A stretch of DNA of 64,000 nucleotides from Pholiota molesta (lineage: Eukaryota; Basidiomycota; Agaricomycetes; Agaricales; Strophariaceae), in contig JACGCK010000163.1 in assembly GCA_014925825.1 (NCBI GenBank), forward strand, positions 36,154 through 100,153. The letters run 5' to 3'. The position numbers and the translations under genes are program-made. This document shows, one piece after another, positions 42,972-55,438 of the stretch. Each line of letters opens with the position of its first letter. Position 1 is the stretch's first letter. A model generated the notes under the pieces. It was given only the letters and a program-made list of their open reading frames with translations, was not told where the DNA came from and searched no databases.

Positions 42972-42982
42972 TTATAAAAATA
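42972..42982 (+). promoter_or_regulatory. TATA box of the F-box gene at 43063
   Basis: TTATAAAAATA, 80-90 bases before the ATG. The same promoter piece, with TTATAAATA, remains behind ABM copy A (about 40779) where the F-box gene is absent. Confidence 0.5.
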
Positions 42983-43062
42983 ACAATTGTCCCCACATGT
43001 CACATGGTTTCATGTTCAGAGGTTCGAAAACAAAGACCTCGTCCAACTTGTTTTCAACTACT

Positions 43063-45000
43063 ATGTCGACCTACTTCTTCATCCTACCATCAGAACTGCA
43101 CATCAAGATCCTCTCGAACCTCGATGCAGTTTCTCTCGTTTCTTGTGCGATGGTAAAGCCGGTTTCTTTCGAGTTTCTTGCAACATCTTTCGAAGAGGAG
43201 CTACTAATTTGGATCGCACGGGCGCACAGACATGCACATACTTCTACGATAGCTTCAAAAACTCTTCTGAGCTAAATTATATCATTGAGCTTTACCTCAA
43301 CGGCCTCAAGGATGCTGGAACATCTACCCCTGCGGCAGACTCCCTCGCACTCCTTCGGCGTCGTCGCGAGGTATGGTTGTCCCTGGAATGGAGTAAACAT
43401 GTCGCCTTCGAAATACAACACGATGATGATGTATACGACCTTATCGGAGGCATATTTGCTCACATAAACAAGGGAAACCTTGAAGTTGTACGGCTACCTA
43501 ATTCGAGGAACAAGAATGGACATACCGATCGAAGAGATTTGAACGGGACTGTGATTTCATGCCTTACGATGGACCCGACGCAAGATCTCATAGTGTTGCT
43601 CGAGGATGTTCAAAGGTGAGCAGCAGCATCTCGACCTTGGTATGGTACAATCTTGACCGACTTTGTAGCTTACCTTCAACATCGGATGATGCTGTCGCTC
43701 GCATTCACATTCGCACCATATCTGCCGATATCCCACATCCATTGGCGCTGCGGAACTCATTGGAGTACAATGTCGGCTTTATTATAGATCCCGTTCTTCA
43801 CATTGCGCATAGTATTTTGTCCCTTTCTTTTGGGATCGATGATGAAACACGAACAGTGATATGGGATTGGACTACATCGGAACTCTTACTGGTGCGCCGT
43901 ATCTTATGCAAGTTGCAACCTATCTTGATGATTCACGAACGGCGTAGGACTCCGATATTTCTTTTGATCATTCATTTCAACTCCTTAATTCCACACACCT
44001 TTTATCCACCTGTTCGGATTACTCGGGATCGATCCGGCTGTACAAAGTCGAGCGATCTCGCTCAGTTGAAAACAGCCCAGCAGTCCATCTTGCTACCCTT
44101 CGCCTTCCTTCCGTATTGTCTTACAGCGACTGTAAGATCCTCAAAATCACCATGCAAGCTGGACCAATCCTAGCGCATTCGCATCCAGACGCGCCATTCA
44201 TGACAAACGACGAGGATCGCTTGCATGTATTTTGGATAACATATTGGCATCAGAATTGTTATCCGGATGTAGAATGTGCCTCTCTGTTCGTGCACCAGCG
44301 TGTGTTCACAAACTACATCTCGCGACACGCCTCACGCGGAGGTCCGCCTCTGGACATCCCATGGGCGGAGTGGGGGCCCTCGAACACGTGCTTCATGTTC
44401 CCTAGGAATGGGCGTGGCAACAGCCATACGAGAAGGCGAGTTCTATGTGCACCGTGCCTTGTCCTCGCTCGGCTGAAGCTTGAATCTCTCCCAATTTTAT
44501 ATAGACATGTCCACGGACAGTGTGTCGTTTTTTGTCACAAATCGTTAAGGGCCTCATCGTCCGCATCCATCGAAATCCTTGATTTCTCTCGTGCGGCCAC
44601 ATTCTCTGTCAAGCGCCACCTTTCAATGCTGCCGGCGTCTTCAAAAAATGACAACTGGGAATTTCGGTTGTCAAATCATATCGAAGCCACTAAAGGACAC
44701 TCGCTAGTATGTGATCACCCTTTTTTCGAGGATGATATCTGGACGTGTCTTCCGTATGTGTGTATTACGCGAGACCTCAAGCAGAAATACACGGAGTTTA
44801 TGGTCCATGCAGACGGCGTTCTCGGCGTAAAGGTATGTTCAAAACTTCCTTCGTATCCAAACTCTTTTTTGGGGTTGTAGCGGTTGGCATTTTAGAAATA
44901 TCAGCGCCTATCTAACTGAACCAAGCTAACTTGTTTATTCCTGCCGTGTTTACAGGTGAACAATGATGAGAGTCTTTCTTCGCATGTATATACCATCTAA
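43063..45000 (+). CDS. F-box protein, intact paralogue of the disrupted gene
   Basis: Exons 43063-43152, 43230-43615, 43669-43891, 43948-44435, 44505-44832 and 44956-45000 give 519 residues. The F-box is at the N-terminus (FILPSELHIKILSNLDAVSLVS). Conserved downstream parts are a VYDLIGGIFAHI segment, WDWTTSELLL joined across intron 3 to DSDISFDHSF, then GSIRLYKVERS, HVFWITYWHQ and GGPPLDIPWAEWGPSNT. This agaric family places a beta-propeller-like region behind the F-box. Intron 4 (44436-44504, 69 bases) begins with GC; because its length is a multiple of three and it has no stop, retention would add 23 residues instead of breaking the frame. SCF adaptor role inferred; target unknown. Confidence 0.85.
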
Positions 45001-45006
45001 TTAAAA

Positions 45007-45049
45007 GAATGTACTTAACGCCGATCTCACGATTATAAAGGCATCTGGC
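45007..45049 (+). repeat. 3'-UTR motif, forward copy
   Basis: Starts GAATGTACTTAACGCCGATC and ends AAAGGCATCTGGC, seven bases after the stop of the F-box gene. Its reverse complement lies at about 58207-58250 with about three differences. Confidence 0.8.
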
Positions 45050-45064
45050 CTTTGATTTATACAC

Positions 45065-46515
45065 GGAATATGTTCCGGGTTCAGAGCTATGCAGGAGAAA
45101 ACAGCGGCACAAATAGTGAACGGTGATGTGTTAGTTGTCTCTTAATAACATGACTCTCTGATTTTATTTACCGCGTTGGCTATCCGCCACATGGATGGAT
45201 ATGGTTTTGAGTACATGATTATTTGGCGATACTTGGGAGCGTCGTATGTTTTGTCCTATCTTCTACGTTTTCCTTCACTGTGCAGCGAGTGGTAGAGGGA
45301 GGTGGGCGATGACCGGGGCGATGGAGGAGTCTCGGGGATAGCCGTGGGTAATACTCGGAATGAGCGGAGCCAGCGTGCCGGCGGCCCCTGCAGCCTTCAC
45401 ACCACGTCCTGTTCGCCTTCCTTCTGACCATTGCCTTTCGTTCGTTACTCTGTTCAATCCCACAAGTGATCTGCCGACACTCTCTTCGCAGAGCCTTCTG
45501 TCTATAGATGTACGACCTCAAAACGATCGACACACCTGCGAGGAATCTAAGGACTAGGCAACCCCGAAGCAGACACTTTGCGATGATGAATGTCGTCGAG
45601 CTCATCTACACTCCATGGAATCTTGTGCTGGATGGTAACGGTCAATGAAGTTCGAATGGGATGAGCGCGACCATTGCGGGCTCTCCTGATTGTGCATGAC
45701 GCCACGCTGCGCAGAATAGGCGGTCGACGAGCATCTGGCGCAGACACGTCGCCCCACTCGCGCTTACGGTGGATACTGAGGTCGTACGTTATGCATTCTT
45801 CTACGTGCAGAGCGGAACGATTATTTCTATCGCTTTAGATAGTGCCTTCGTCCTGCACCGCCGCCTCGTCGTCTGCCTCTGCCCTCTGTGCTGCCACCCA
45901 GTCGCATGACCCTCTAACACCACCGCTCGGCGATCTCTAATGACTGCTCCTGTCCTCCTTCGCTCATGAAACTACGCTTGGTGCTCGCCGGAACACCACT
46001 TACTCCATCAGCTACCTCGCGGCGCAGGGCATGGTACGGGCATGCATGGCACGCAGCTCAAGCGTTCATATGTAGTGACACGTAGGGGACTGGACGTCGC
46101 CCCAGCTCACTTCCGGCCCCGCTCGCCCTCTCACTCAGTCCTCCTCGACATATGCTCGCTTGGCCGCATGCCCCGGATGTGTAGTACACCCCAACGAGAT
46201 GGTAGAGTTGGTGGCTGTTGCGGCTATCGGGAAGTCGACGGGGGAGGTCATACATGTAGAAAACCCCTCGTCGAGTGCGTTTTCCATTTCCTCTCACACG
46301 ACGCCTGCTTACAAAGCGTTAGCACGGGCACCCGATGCGCGAAGACGCAGCGTGTGCGCTGTGCGGTGGGCCAAAGTACGTATGTAGTGTGAGTGCGGTG
46401 TATGATCCATCGTTCGCTTGCTGATTTTTGTTTTGTTTTTACTGCCAGCTCTTCGTCGTTCGGATCCTAGCGTTGGAAGAGTCCGAGCGCCGGGACGCGG
46501 TTCCAAACCCCCTAT
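45065..46515 (+). repeat. dispersed repeat, inverted partner 1
   Basis: About 1.45 kb matching 58258-59755 in inverted orientation over its whole length. Left end GAATATGTTCCGGGTT (inverse of the 59730 region), right end near CCGGGACGCGGTTCC (inverse of 58274). Short frames remain but none is complete. Its inner part (46190-46300) resembles copies 1 and 2 of the decayed repeat. Confidence 0.8.
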
Positions 46516-46529
46516 CATCGCGCCAGGTC

Positions 46530-48094
46530 ATCCCTCGCCTCTCCAAGTACCGCTGCATGTGCGGAACCGCTCAGTACGCTTGTCAACCTATCACTCCATA
46601 GGTGACTATGTAGCACCTCCTGGTTTGGAAGAAGATGCGCGCGGAAGCGAGTGCCTTGAACAACGGTAGCATGCACGGGTGTGTATCCGCAGGAAGGACG
46701 CGTGCTTCCGGTGTGCGTGTCAGGCTCCGAGCCCGAGGCGTTAGTGCCACACAGAAAATGGCAACGGCACATAAGCGCCTCCCCGATCCCCTAGATCGAA
46801 TGCGGCTGGAACGCCGCGCGGGCGATGGGTTCCGGTTATTTGCTATTCATGTGTCGTGCGTGTTTGGCGCTGACTGGGCCCTCGCTGTGCATTAGCCTGT
46901 GTGCTCGGCTTTGGGGTTGTTTTCTGGATGACGATGACGAATATGCATGGATCGCGTCGGCATTATAACCCTTCGAGCTTTACACTCGACAACGCCTGTG
47001 CTCGGTTATCGAGGAAAATCGAAAATTGCAAGAATAACGGCGGAGAGATAGACTGCGTATTATTAACCCGTTGACATATGTATCCACAATGACAGCGACA
47101 TATCTTTAACACTAGTTGCTCACGAGGACGATTTTCACCGAAAGGTACGAAGACGAACGCCCTGGAGTTAAAAAGCCGAAGTATTCTTGTAAATCCATAA
47201 GCCGCGGAGACCACAACGCTCACAACGCGGGAGATAGATAGGTTACCGAAGTCATCGATCCCTTTCACTTTCAAACACTGCACTTAAAATACCAGAGCCG
47301 CGGCAATTCATTAACAAGAGATCGTGTGGGACATGTGGCAGGTCCAAATCCGTTGCAAGGAAAAGATGTGTGCCGTCGTTACGCGTGAGAGGGGATGTGC
47401 GTGAGATGCAATGGCAATGGCAATGATCATTCAAGGTTGGGGTGCGTGCGTCATTGATAAACCAAGTGTGCATAACTAAGTGGGCGTGGACGTGACGACT
47501 CGGATGCGCGCGACTTGGAGGGATCCTGTGTGATGGCGACGTAAATAGTAGGGGTGGGTGGGAGTCCAGTCTCGCACGACGCAGAGACAGAGTGGTTTTC
47601 GAGTCGGCATGGGCGTGGGGATTTTGGAAACGCTGGGGCAAATTTGGCTTGAACATGCTGTCGTGCGTGAGACGGTGGTGTGCGTGAGATGCGATGGCAA
47701 TGGCAATGATCATTCAAGTTGGGGTGCGTGCGTAAGTAAGTCATTGATAAACTAGGTGTACATAACTAAGTGGGCATGATTCAGAACGTGAGGATGCGCG
47801 CAAGGGATCCTGCCGGTGTGTAATGGGGACGTAAATACATAGGGGTGAGTAGGAGTCCAGTTTCGCGGTGGTTTTGGCGTGGGCGTGGTCATTTTTAACG
47901 CGGGAGTCGTTCTAAGCGCGTGGGTGGGTGGCCGCGCGGGCGTTCTATATACATCAAGATAGCCTGTCCAACATCCGCATCAGCGCCCTACTCGCGTGCG
48001 TACTATGGCTGGGGAAGACCCACATGAGTAACGTGTAACACGGTCCGTAGTTCGTTGGATTCAGACTACTGTCGGTCGCGCGCGCCTGGTCCGC
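46530..48094. other. intergenic region with a tandem repeat
   Basis: No gene is supported. Two tandem units, 47397-47680 and 47681-47910, share GTGCGTGAGATGC, TGGCAATGGCAATGATCATT, GTGGGC and a GGAGTCCAGT stretch. Apart from this only overlapping short frames occur. Confidence 0.5.
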
Positions 48095-48877
48095 TCAGAT
48101 GAGGCCGGGGAGGAACCACCAGTGCACCGCGGCCGCCCACGCGTCCCACTCCTTCCCGAACACACCCCGCATCTGGCGGTCCTCCGCGTCCGCGCGCGAG
48201 ATGCCGACGCAGAGCGTCCACAGCCACCACGCGGCCCACACCGCGCCCGCCGCCCGTCCTCTTAACAGCCCGCACTCCGTCATCCACGCGCCCTGCGTCA
48301 GGTGGCTGAACGCCAGGCCCACGACCAATAACAACGACCCCGTATAGGCGGGGTGCCGCACGTAGGAGTAGAACCGGGTGGTGATGAGGCGGTGGTGAGG
48401 GTGGAGGGTGAGGTCGAAGGTGAAGAGGGGCCCGAGCGCGCGGAAGCAGTCGAGCCGGATGTACGCGCCGAGCGCGACGGCGAGGACGCCGAGGAGGAAG
48501 GACGGGGTCAGCCGGAGGAGGTTCGCGGGGGTGGGGGGGAGAGCGGGCAGACGAGCGCGGAGAGGGCGAGCGCGGTGGGGGAGGTGGGCGCGGGGAGCAG
48601 GCTGCGCAGGTAGAACGCGACCTCGAAGAAGGCGCAGGCGTATGCGATGAGCTGGTGGCACTGGGTGCGGAGGGGAAGGGGGTGGTTAGGTTTTGGTTTT
48701 TGGGGGGGGAGAGGGGGGAGGGGGGGGAAGTACCTTGAATATCAGGGGCGCGATTTGGAGGATGTAGAGCTCCTCCGTGTGGTAGCGCGTGTTGGGGCGC
48801 GTTTTGTTGGGCGGCGTGCACGCGAGCCCGTTGCATAGCGCTTGGAAGGTGACGAGGACGGCGCGTGCGAGGGACAT
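48095..48877 (-). CDS. isoprenylcysteine carboxyl methyltransferase-like protein (frameshift)
   Basis: Methylates the carboxyl group of prenylated cysteine in CaaX proteins such as Ras and mating pheromones, at the ER membrane (Ste14 family). Exon 1 (48877-48734) starts MSLARAVLVTFQAL; exon 2 (48660-48095) holds several hydrophobic segments. It also holds the diagnostic C-terminal part: FYSYVRHPAYTGSLLL with the RHPxY core, and RADAEDRQMRGVFGKEWDAW before the end LPGLI. Exon 2 is 566 bases, so the frame changes once. The start frame reads ACAFFEVAFYLRSLLPAP, the end frame PPTPANLLRLTPSF, and between them lies a run of seven C (about 48533-48539 on plus). A homopolymer miscount or a real indel is likely. 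The family is certain enough, the intactness is not. Confidence 0.75.
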
Positions 48878-50162
48878 GATGAACGTCTTATTTATGAATA
48901 TGGATGGGCGTCTGCCACAGCTGAAGAAATGTCCGGGGCTGGTATTGGGGACGCAGGTGGGAGTAGTGCGACAATCCGGGAACGGGGGTGCGGATGGGCA
49001 TTTCCAAGGAGTGGGAGGCCCAATATATAGGCGTCTGGGGAGGGCACAGCAGGCGGATGGGAGATGGATGCACAGGTATTGCGCCGTGGGATCGGAACGA
49101 GAAGGACGAGCTTATTTTGGAACGGCCGCCAGAGCCAAAGTTACCTTTTGGTTCGATGAGTATCAGGGATTCCGAACGCAGCCTCTACTTCGAGACGGTT
49201 CTGGATTCTGGGTTTCGATACACGGGCTATACTTGGGCGCTGACGTAGGCAATGGGGGGAACACATGGAGGCTGGCCGGTAGCTTAAGAGAAGGTGGGAT
49301 CTGGAAACGGCTAATCTCCAGGGAGTGTCCACTGTCCTGTGACATCAAAGATTCGTACATAAAACACTGAAGAGTGTGCGAGGGTGGCAAATACGCAACA
49401 AGTAGACATTTCTACTTAAAGAGGTTTGAATTGCGTACGTACGCCCTGCCCGCATCGTAGTAAATATATAAGTTAGACTTCAGATAATGGAATGTTACGA
49501 GATCTGGGCGACCCTATCGAAATCTACGCGCACTGAACAGGCGTATAGAGATCTATTACCGGAGTATCGACGGCTTGCCTAAAAAGTGAGCTTGATAGTT
49601 ATACCTCAAAAGAGACGAAACTCCAGAATTTGACACATGGATTACGTGTGATCATTACCCACCCCATGCCGCGCAGGAGTTTCCTGGAGTTTCCGTGGCG
49701 GAGGTTATCTGGACCGGCATTACGCCGATGAAGCATAATATGATGCATGATAACAAGCGATACAGAACGTGGAAGTTGTGGGTGGAAAAGTACGCTCCTG
49801 GGACTGGGAAAATACGGATTTACGAGACGAGGATCCCCGTGTGTAGGAAATGTCAGTGCAAATTGCAATGCCAATCATCGTTCGACAGTGTTTGGTGGCA
49901 TATTCATAACATTCCTTCTGTTGAACTAGGACAGGAAAATAAACCGTGGAGATGTCTTCCCCGCCGCGGTCTCCATTTGCCATGAGCTGAAATTGATGAG
50001 CTCGCGTCGCACACACCACCGTTATTATTGTCTGGAATGCCAGCATGATGAAAGTCCGCGGGTGTGTCGAACACTGTGAAGGTGAGGAATGGGGATTGCC
50101 GGCTGCGGAGTTTGAACGAGGTGATGGATCGATTTGCGGGGAGATGACAGACCTCGACTGCC
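48878..50162. other. intergenic, nothing recognised
   Basis: Divergent upstream regions of the ICMT-like gene (minus) and the DAHP synthase gene (plus). Short frames on both strands overlap each other and match no domain. Confidence 0.45.
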
Positions 50163-53100
50163 ATGGCCCAACCGTGGAACCCGACGTCCTGGAAGGACAA
50201 GCCGATCGCGCAGGTGCACCCACAACCCATCCACTAGAGCCTCCCCACTAACCTCAGCGCAGGATGTCGCGTACCCCGACCAAGAGCACCTCGACAAGTA
50301 CGTTTTTTCGCGCCTCCTAGGCCCCATGGACACCCGGAGCCCGGGGAACTGATGCTCACTCATCCTGCCTGCGCTGCTGCAGAGTCCTGGGCAAGCTGGC
50401 GACGCTGCCTCCGCTGGTGACGCCGTCCGAGGTGAGCGCGAAGCTACGTGGAGATGGGATCTTCTCTGACGATTGTTGCGTGAATCTTGCCCTGCTTCTC
50501 CCTGCCTCGCGCCTGCCTCCCCTCTTTCTCGTCCCCTGCCTTCCCTTCCAAATGAATCCCCGACCGAACGATTGCGCATATGAATCGATCCCTCCCTGCA
50601 TCTCCGCGCATCTCGCCCGTCTTTCCATGGCTCGCCGGTTTCCTTGCACATCTGCCGTCTCCCTGCGATATGGGAACGCAAACGCCGTCCCTGCCACACC
50701 GCACCCGGATATTCGTTTTATGATCTTCTATGCTCTATGCCAACTGGGCGCAGATTGAACGTTTGAGACACCAGCTCGGGCAAGTGCAGCGCGGCGAGGC
50801 GTTCCTCCTCCACGCGGGCGACTGCGCGGAGAGCTTTGACGCGTGCACGCATGTACGTCATTCCCTCGTTCGTTTCGACATTCTCTTTCTTTTCTTCTCT
50901 TTTTCTTTTTCCTTTGTTTTCTGTTGCTTTTGTTCTTTTCGTTCTGTGGTCGGTTGGATTACGTGCGTCTTTCTCCCTCCGTTCCAGATGGAACGCCGTC
51001 CACGTACGGTTCTTCAAGGTGTTCATATAGGCTATTACATACGCGCCCCTTCCGTCCTTCCATACCCACCGTCTTCCGCACCCCCTTGGAATAGCCTGTT
51101 TTCGTTGTCTCCGGCCTTCGGGATGGGTAAAATTTAAGGGTGTTAAGCAACCCTTGGCGCTCTTCGACTTGGACGATGTCGTATCATTCTTTCCTTCCAC
51201 TTTTTCTATTCTCTTTGTCCGTCTCGAGGCATATCATTAGCCGCCAATTTCTACATTATGGCGTTCACGTTTCACTTGTCGCGCGTGCGGAATGCTCATA
51301 CTCTCCTCGAATTTTGATAGGAAAACATATCTGCCAAGATCGGCCTCATCCTCTCGTTCTCGCTCGTACTGATCTGGGGCGCGCGGCTGCCTGTTGTGAG
51401 TTTCCCGTCTCCCGTCTCATCGTTCCGTTTCGGACTCCTCCTCACGGAGGGAGGTCTGCGCCCTACGCAAAATGTTTCCCTCTACGCTTCACTCCGCTTT
51501 TTTCTTGTCTTCTTCACCTGGACCAGCCTACTGATCCCAATACGTTTTTGCTGCTACTGACGACAACGACAGGTCCGCATTGGCCGCATCGCGGGGCAGT
51601 ACGCGAAGCCGCGGAGCAGCAGCTTTGAAGTCGTGGATGGGCGGGAGGTGCTGAGCTTTCGCGGGGACAATGTGAATGGGTACGCATCTTCAACTCTCTG
51701 CATTTTTTTTCTCTCATTGATCCATCGTTATCCTCTTTTTTTCTCCTTACCCTCTCTATCTCGTTCATATCCACGATATCGATTTTCGTCTGACACGCGT
51801 TCAACACCGACGCGCCTTCGTACCTCCGTAGGTTGGACCCCGACGCGCGCACGCCGGACCCCGAGCGTTTGTTGCGGTACGCCTTCTCCCCCGCCTCATT
51901 GTCTTCATCTTGCTGACCGCCGCTACGTGTACCCTTCGCAGTGCGTATTTCCACTCGACGACGACGCTGAACTGCGTGCGCGGGCTGCTCACGTCGGGCT
52001 TCGCGAGCTTGCACCACCCGAGAGAGTGGAGTTTGGAGCATGTGAGGAGCAAGGCTTTGAGGTGAGTGCGAGTTGGAGGTGTCTTGGCGTGTATTCGTGC
52101 GTGCGTGCGTGCGGCACATTTTTTATTTTTATTTGTGTTGTTTTTTTGTGTGCGTGTACTTTTGTGCGCGTACCTGGCCCGTGGCGTTGGCGTTGGCGAG
52201 GGGCGATTGCGCGTCCAGGAAACTTTGCGTGATGGCAAGTCTAGGAGAGTTGGCGTAATTGCAGGAAACTTGGCGTGATTGCACGTCTAGGAGAGTTGGC
52301 CGCGTGGGCGCGCTCTTGCTTTTAGACCTTGATCGCCGAACGAATGATTTGGTTGTTGAGTGTGTTTTTTATTATGCTCACGATGGTTAGCGTCGCCCTT
52401 GGTTTGTGCGTGCAGGCAGGTCCGCGCATCTGGGGTTTGGGTTTGGATTTTTCCAATCTTTCCCTCGCGAAAGCCTGTCCTACTTTGCTTCCCAGGAACT
52501 CGGCGCGGGGTTGAGTTCCTCGTAATTTTTGCCTTTTTCCTTGTGCTTTTGCGTTCGCGGTTCTCGCTGTCGCTTTGACTTTAAGTTGGCTTTCTTTGCG
52601 GTATTGCGTTGCCCCATGCCTCGGAGAGGCTTTGATCAACGCCGATGCCGTTGTTGCCACCGCCACACTGGGGTTTTTTTTTTAACTTGTAGGCGTCATT
52701 TCGCATCGGCGTGGGTTTGTGTGGTTTTGAGTTTGCTTCTGCTCTACCTTTTTTTTCGGGGGGAGATTTCAAGCCACCGACGCCAGGATCTTTGGGAGTT
52801 CATCGAGGATGGCGCTATTTTTCGTTTACAACTTTGATTTTCGCTTTTGCATCCCCAATCTTGGTGACGCATGCAGAAACTTCTTTCGCTTCCTGTGTTC
52901 TCCCCGTTTTAACGTTCTTGAACTTACATCTTGTTTTCCTTCTATAGGCAAGAATTCGAAACGATCGTGGAAGGCCTCTCCGATGCGCTGGATTTCAGCC
53001 GCACGATCGGCGTCGATGCGAGTGCATCGCTGCCCTATGAGCAGGGCGGGGGCCGCGGGACGCTGGGCGAAGTCGATTTTTACACGAGGTGCGCGAAGCG

Positions 53101-55438
53101 AAACTAAGTAGAAGATCTGAGTGAACGCACGCTGACGCCCCCCGGATCCTGTCCAGCCATGAGGGCCTGATGCTCGGGTACGAGACGGCGCTGACACGCG
53201 CGCTGCCCGTGCCTGCCTCCGTCGCGTGCGCCACGCCCAACGTGGCCCCAGCCCCTGGGGAAGAAGCGGCGGCGGCGGCGGCGCCTGCTGGCGCGCGAAA
53301 GGCGTTCTATAATACCGGCGCGCACTTCCTATGGATCGGCGACCGCACGCGCCAGCTGACGGGCGCGCACGTGGAGTACTTCCGCGGGATCAGGAACCCG
53401 ATTGGCGTCAAGGTGGGGCCGAGCATGGAGAGTGAGGAGTTGGTTCGGGTGCTGGATGGTATGTGCTTTTTCGTGCTGGCGCAGTGGAATCGGCGCGGTT
53501 TTGGGTTGTGTTTTTCGCGATGGAATGCTTGGGCTGATTGATTTTTTCGTCGTTGACAGTGCTGAACCCGGATAAGGAGAGTGGACGGGTGACTCTGATT
53601 ACTCGTTACGGTGCGCGCAAGGTGAGCAATCGCAAGTGGTCCCGCTCTGCTGTGTTTCTTCGTACTTCTGGCGCGATCTTTCGTCGTGTATTGGAGCGAG
53701 AGCCCTGGCGAGACTTCTTTCTCGCTTTGGGGGATATATCTCCGCACATGGCGCCGTGCTGCTCCCTTGCGGCAACATTTTAGTTCTTCGTGCGTTCTGC
53801 CTTCTACGCCACGGTGTTGCGGGATCTCGTACACTCATTCACTATGTGGTACGAGGTCTGTCCGATATCAACGCTCTTCATCTGCTCTCGATCCCCACAT
53901 TTCGAACGCGAATCCTGGCAGGATGCCTGGGTGTTCTGCGCGACCTTCCTTTCATCTGGGAGGACGTTTTAGATCCACTACGTGCATGTTCCGTTTCCGC
54001 TTCGCTTATCTTCGTGATCGGAACTGCTGCCGTGGTGCTCGAGAAGGGCCGTATACCATGAGAGTGCATCCAGCTACATTTATTCTGTTGAATCTCTCAT
54101 GTCGCATTTTGGTTTTCATTCCCTTTTTTTCTCGTGCTTCGTCTCTGTGAAACATTGCCTTTCGTGACATGCGCTTCTCCTGGTGACGATATGCCACCCC
54201 TATCCATGTCCTCCCACTACATGATGGCTATCGAACCATATTCATGGCCGACACTCCCGCGAGCGGTCGTAGTGGGCCGTTTTCTCTCTGCTTCTTTGTT
54301 CCCTATTTCTTCGTTAGTGTGTGGTGCATGGTGTGCTGATGTGCATATGCGGTTTTCCCCTCCCTTCTAGATCGAGGATCATCTTCCTGGGCACATCCAG
54401 GCTGTGCAAGCGTCGGGCCACCCGGTGGCGTGGATTTGCGATCCCATGCATGGAAAGTGCGTAGCCTCTGTTCTCTCGCCTTCGTTCCTAAAGATATCGC
54501 GATGTTGGGGACGCCTCTGGTTGTGCGTTGGGGAAGGCGCTGCGTTTGGGCTTGTGCCGATCATGATTGGTTGGCGTTTAGACGTCGGTCGTGCTGGGAT
54601 GGCAAGGAGGATTCTGATACCCATGTCATTGGCGACGTCAAGTCCTGATCTATATGCGACCCCGTCCTATTATCAGGCCCAGATCCAATGCGGTATTTTA
54701 ATCGCCATTCTCTATTGTCGCACGTCAAACGCACATCCCTTTGGCGAGGGAAAGATTTCTGTGTACGATTTACGTCCCCTCGTGGGCGCGTTCTGGACGG
54801 TTTTCTGTTAAGCCTTACCCGACGCAGGCTTTAGACCTTGTACTCACGCCTTAGCATGCCTGAGTACATGGGCTCACTTAATTATAGACGCGCTTCTATT
54901 TTTCCCCCAGTCGATTCCTCTTTCGTAGCGCTTACTAACGCCGATGCTGTTGCAGTACTCAAACGTCCTCTTCGGGCCTCAAGACGCGGCATTTTAACAA
55001 CATCATCTCTGAGATTACGTCGTCGCTCCGCATCCACACTGCTTGTCAGTCGCGCCTGAACGGCGTCAGCCTCGAGTTCACGGGCGAGCTCAATGAGGAG
55101 GGGTATTCCGTCACGGAATGTCTCGGTGGGAGCATGGAGCTGACGGAAGAGGAGTTGGGCTTGAGGTATCAGGTGCGCACGTCTTATTAATGGCCCTTCT
55201 AGAACTTTGCGCTCATAATGGCTGCGTGTCGCTATAGTCGTTCTGCGATCCCAGGTTGAACTTTGAACAGAGTCTCGGTGCGTATTCCAGTCTTATCAGC
55301 GATAATGTCGCAGACTCGGCTTTGGTTTCTCTATTGATAGCTGTAACTTGGTGCTGACTCTTCCTCTTGCTTCACTTAGATATCGCATTCCTCATGTCCA
55401 ATCACTTCAAGAAAGAGCGTCGGGATGCCAAAAAATGA
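50163..55438 (+). CDS. class-II DAHP synthase (3-deoxy-7-phosphoheptulonate synthase)
   Basis: First step of the shikimate pathway: phosphoenolpyruvate plus erythrose 4-phosphate. Fifteen exons with all phases matching give 495 residues: 50163-50213, 50263-50297, 50383-50431, 50754-50852, 51321-51395, 51573-51679, 51832-51876, 51942-52061, 52948-53088, 53157-53458, 53560-53621, 54371-54456, 54956-55172, 55238-55277, 55380-55438. Class-II landmarks run in order: [113 protein letters not shown] and [10 protein letters not shown]. An Ala-rich insert (near residue 280) is unusual. Several introns are long for a basidiomycete (322, 468, 886, 749 and 499 bases) and pyrimidine-rich. Confidence 0.95.

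Larger units (their letters stand above)
41470..43007 (+). repeat. segmental duplication, copy B
   Basis: Partner of 39289-40820. It contains the second ABM gene and runs straight into the promoter and coding region of the F-box gene at 43063. Confidence 0.85.

Noticed and set aside
45219..45605. Short frames within the inverted repeat copies
   Set aside because: The corresponding frames in the partner copy are broken at different places, so there is no conserved coding sequence.
50025..54197. Many minus-strand frames overlapping the DAHP synthase gene
   Set aside because: They are opposite to well-supported exons or lie in pyrimidine-rich introns, and none shows a domain.
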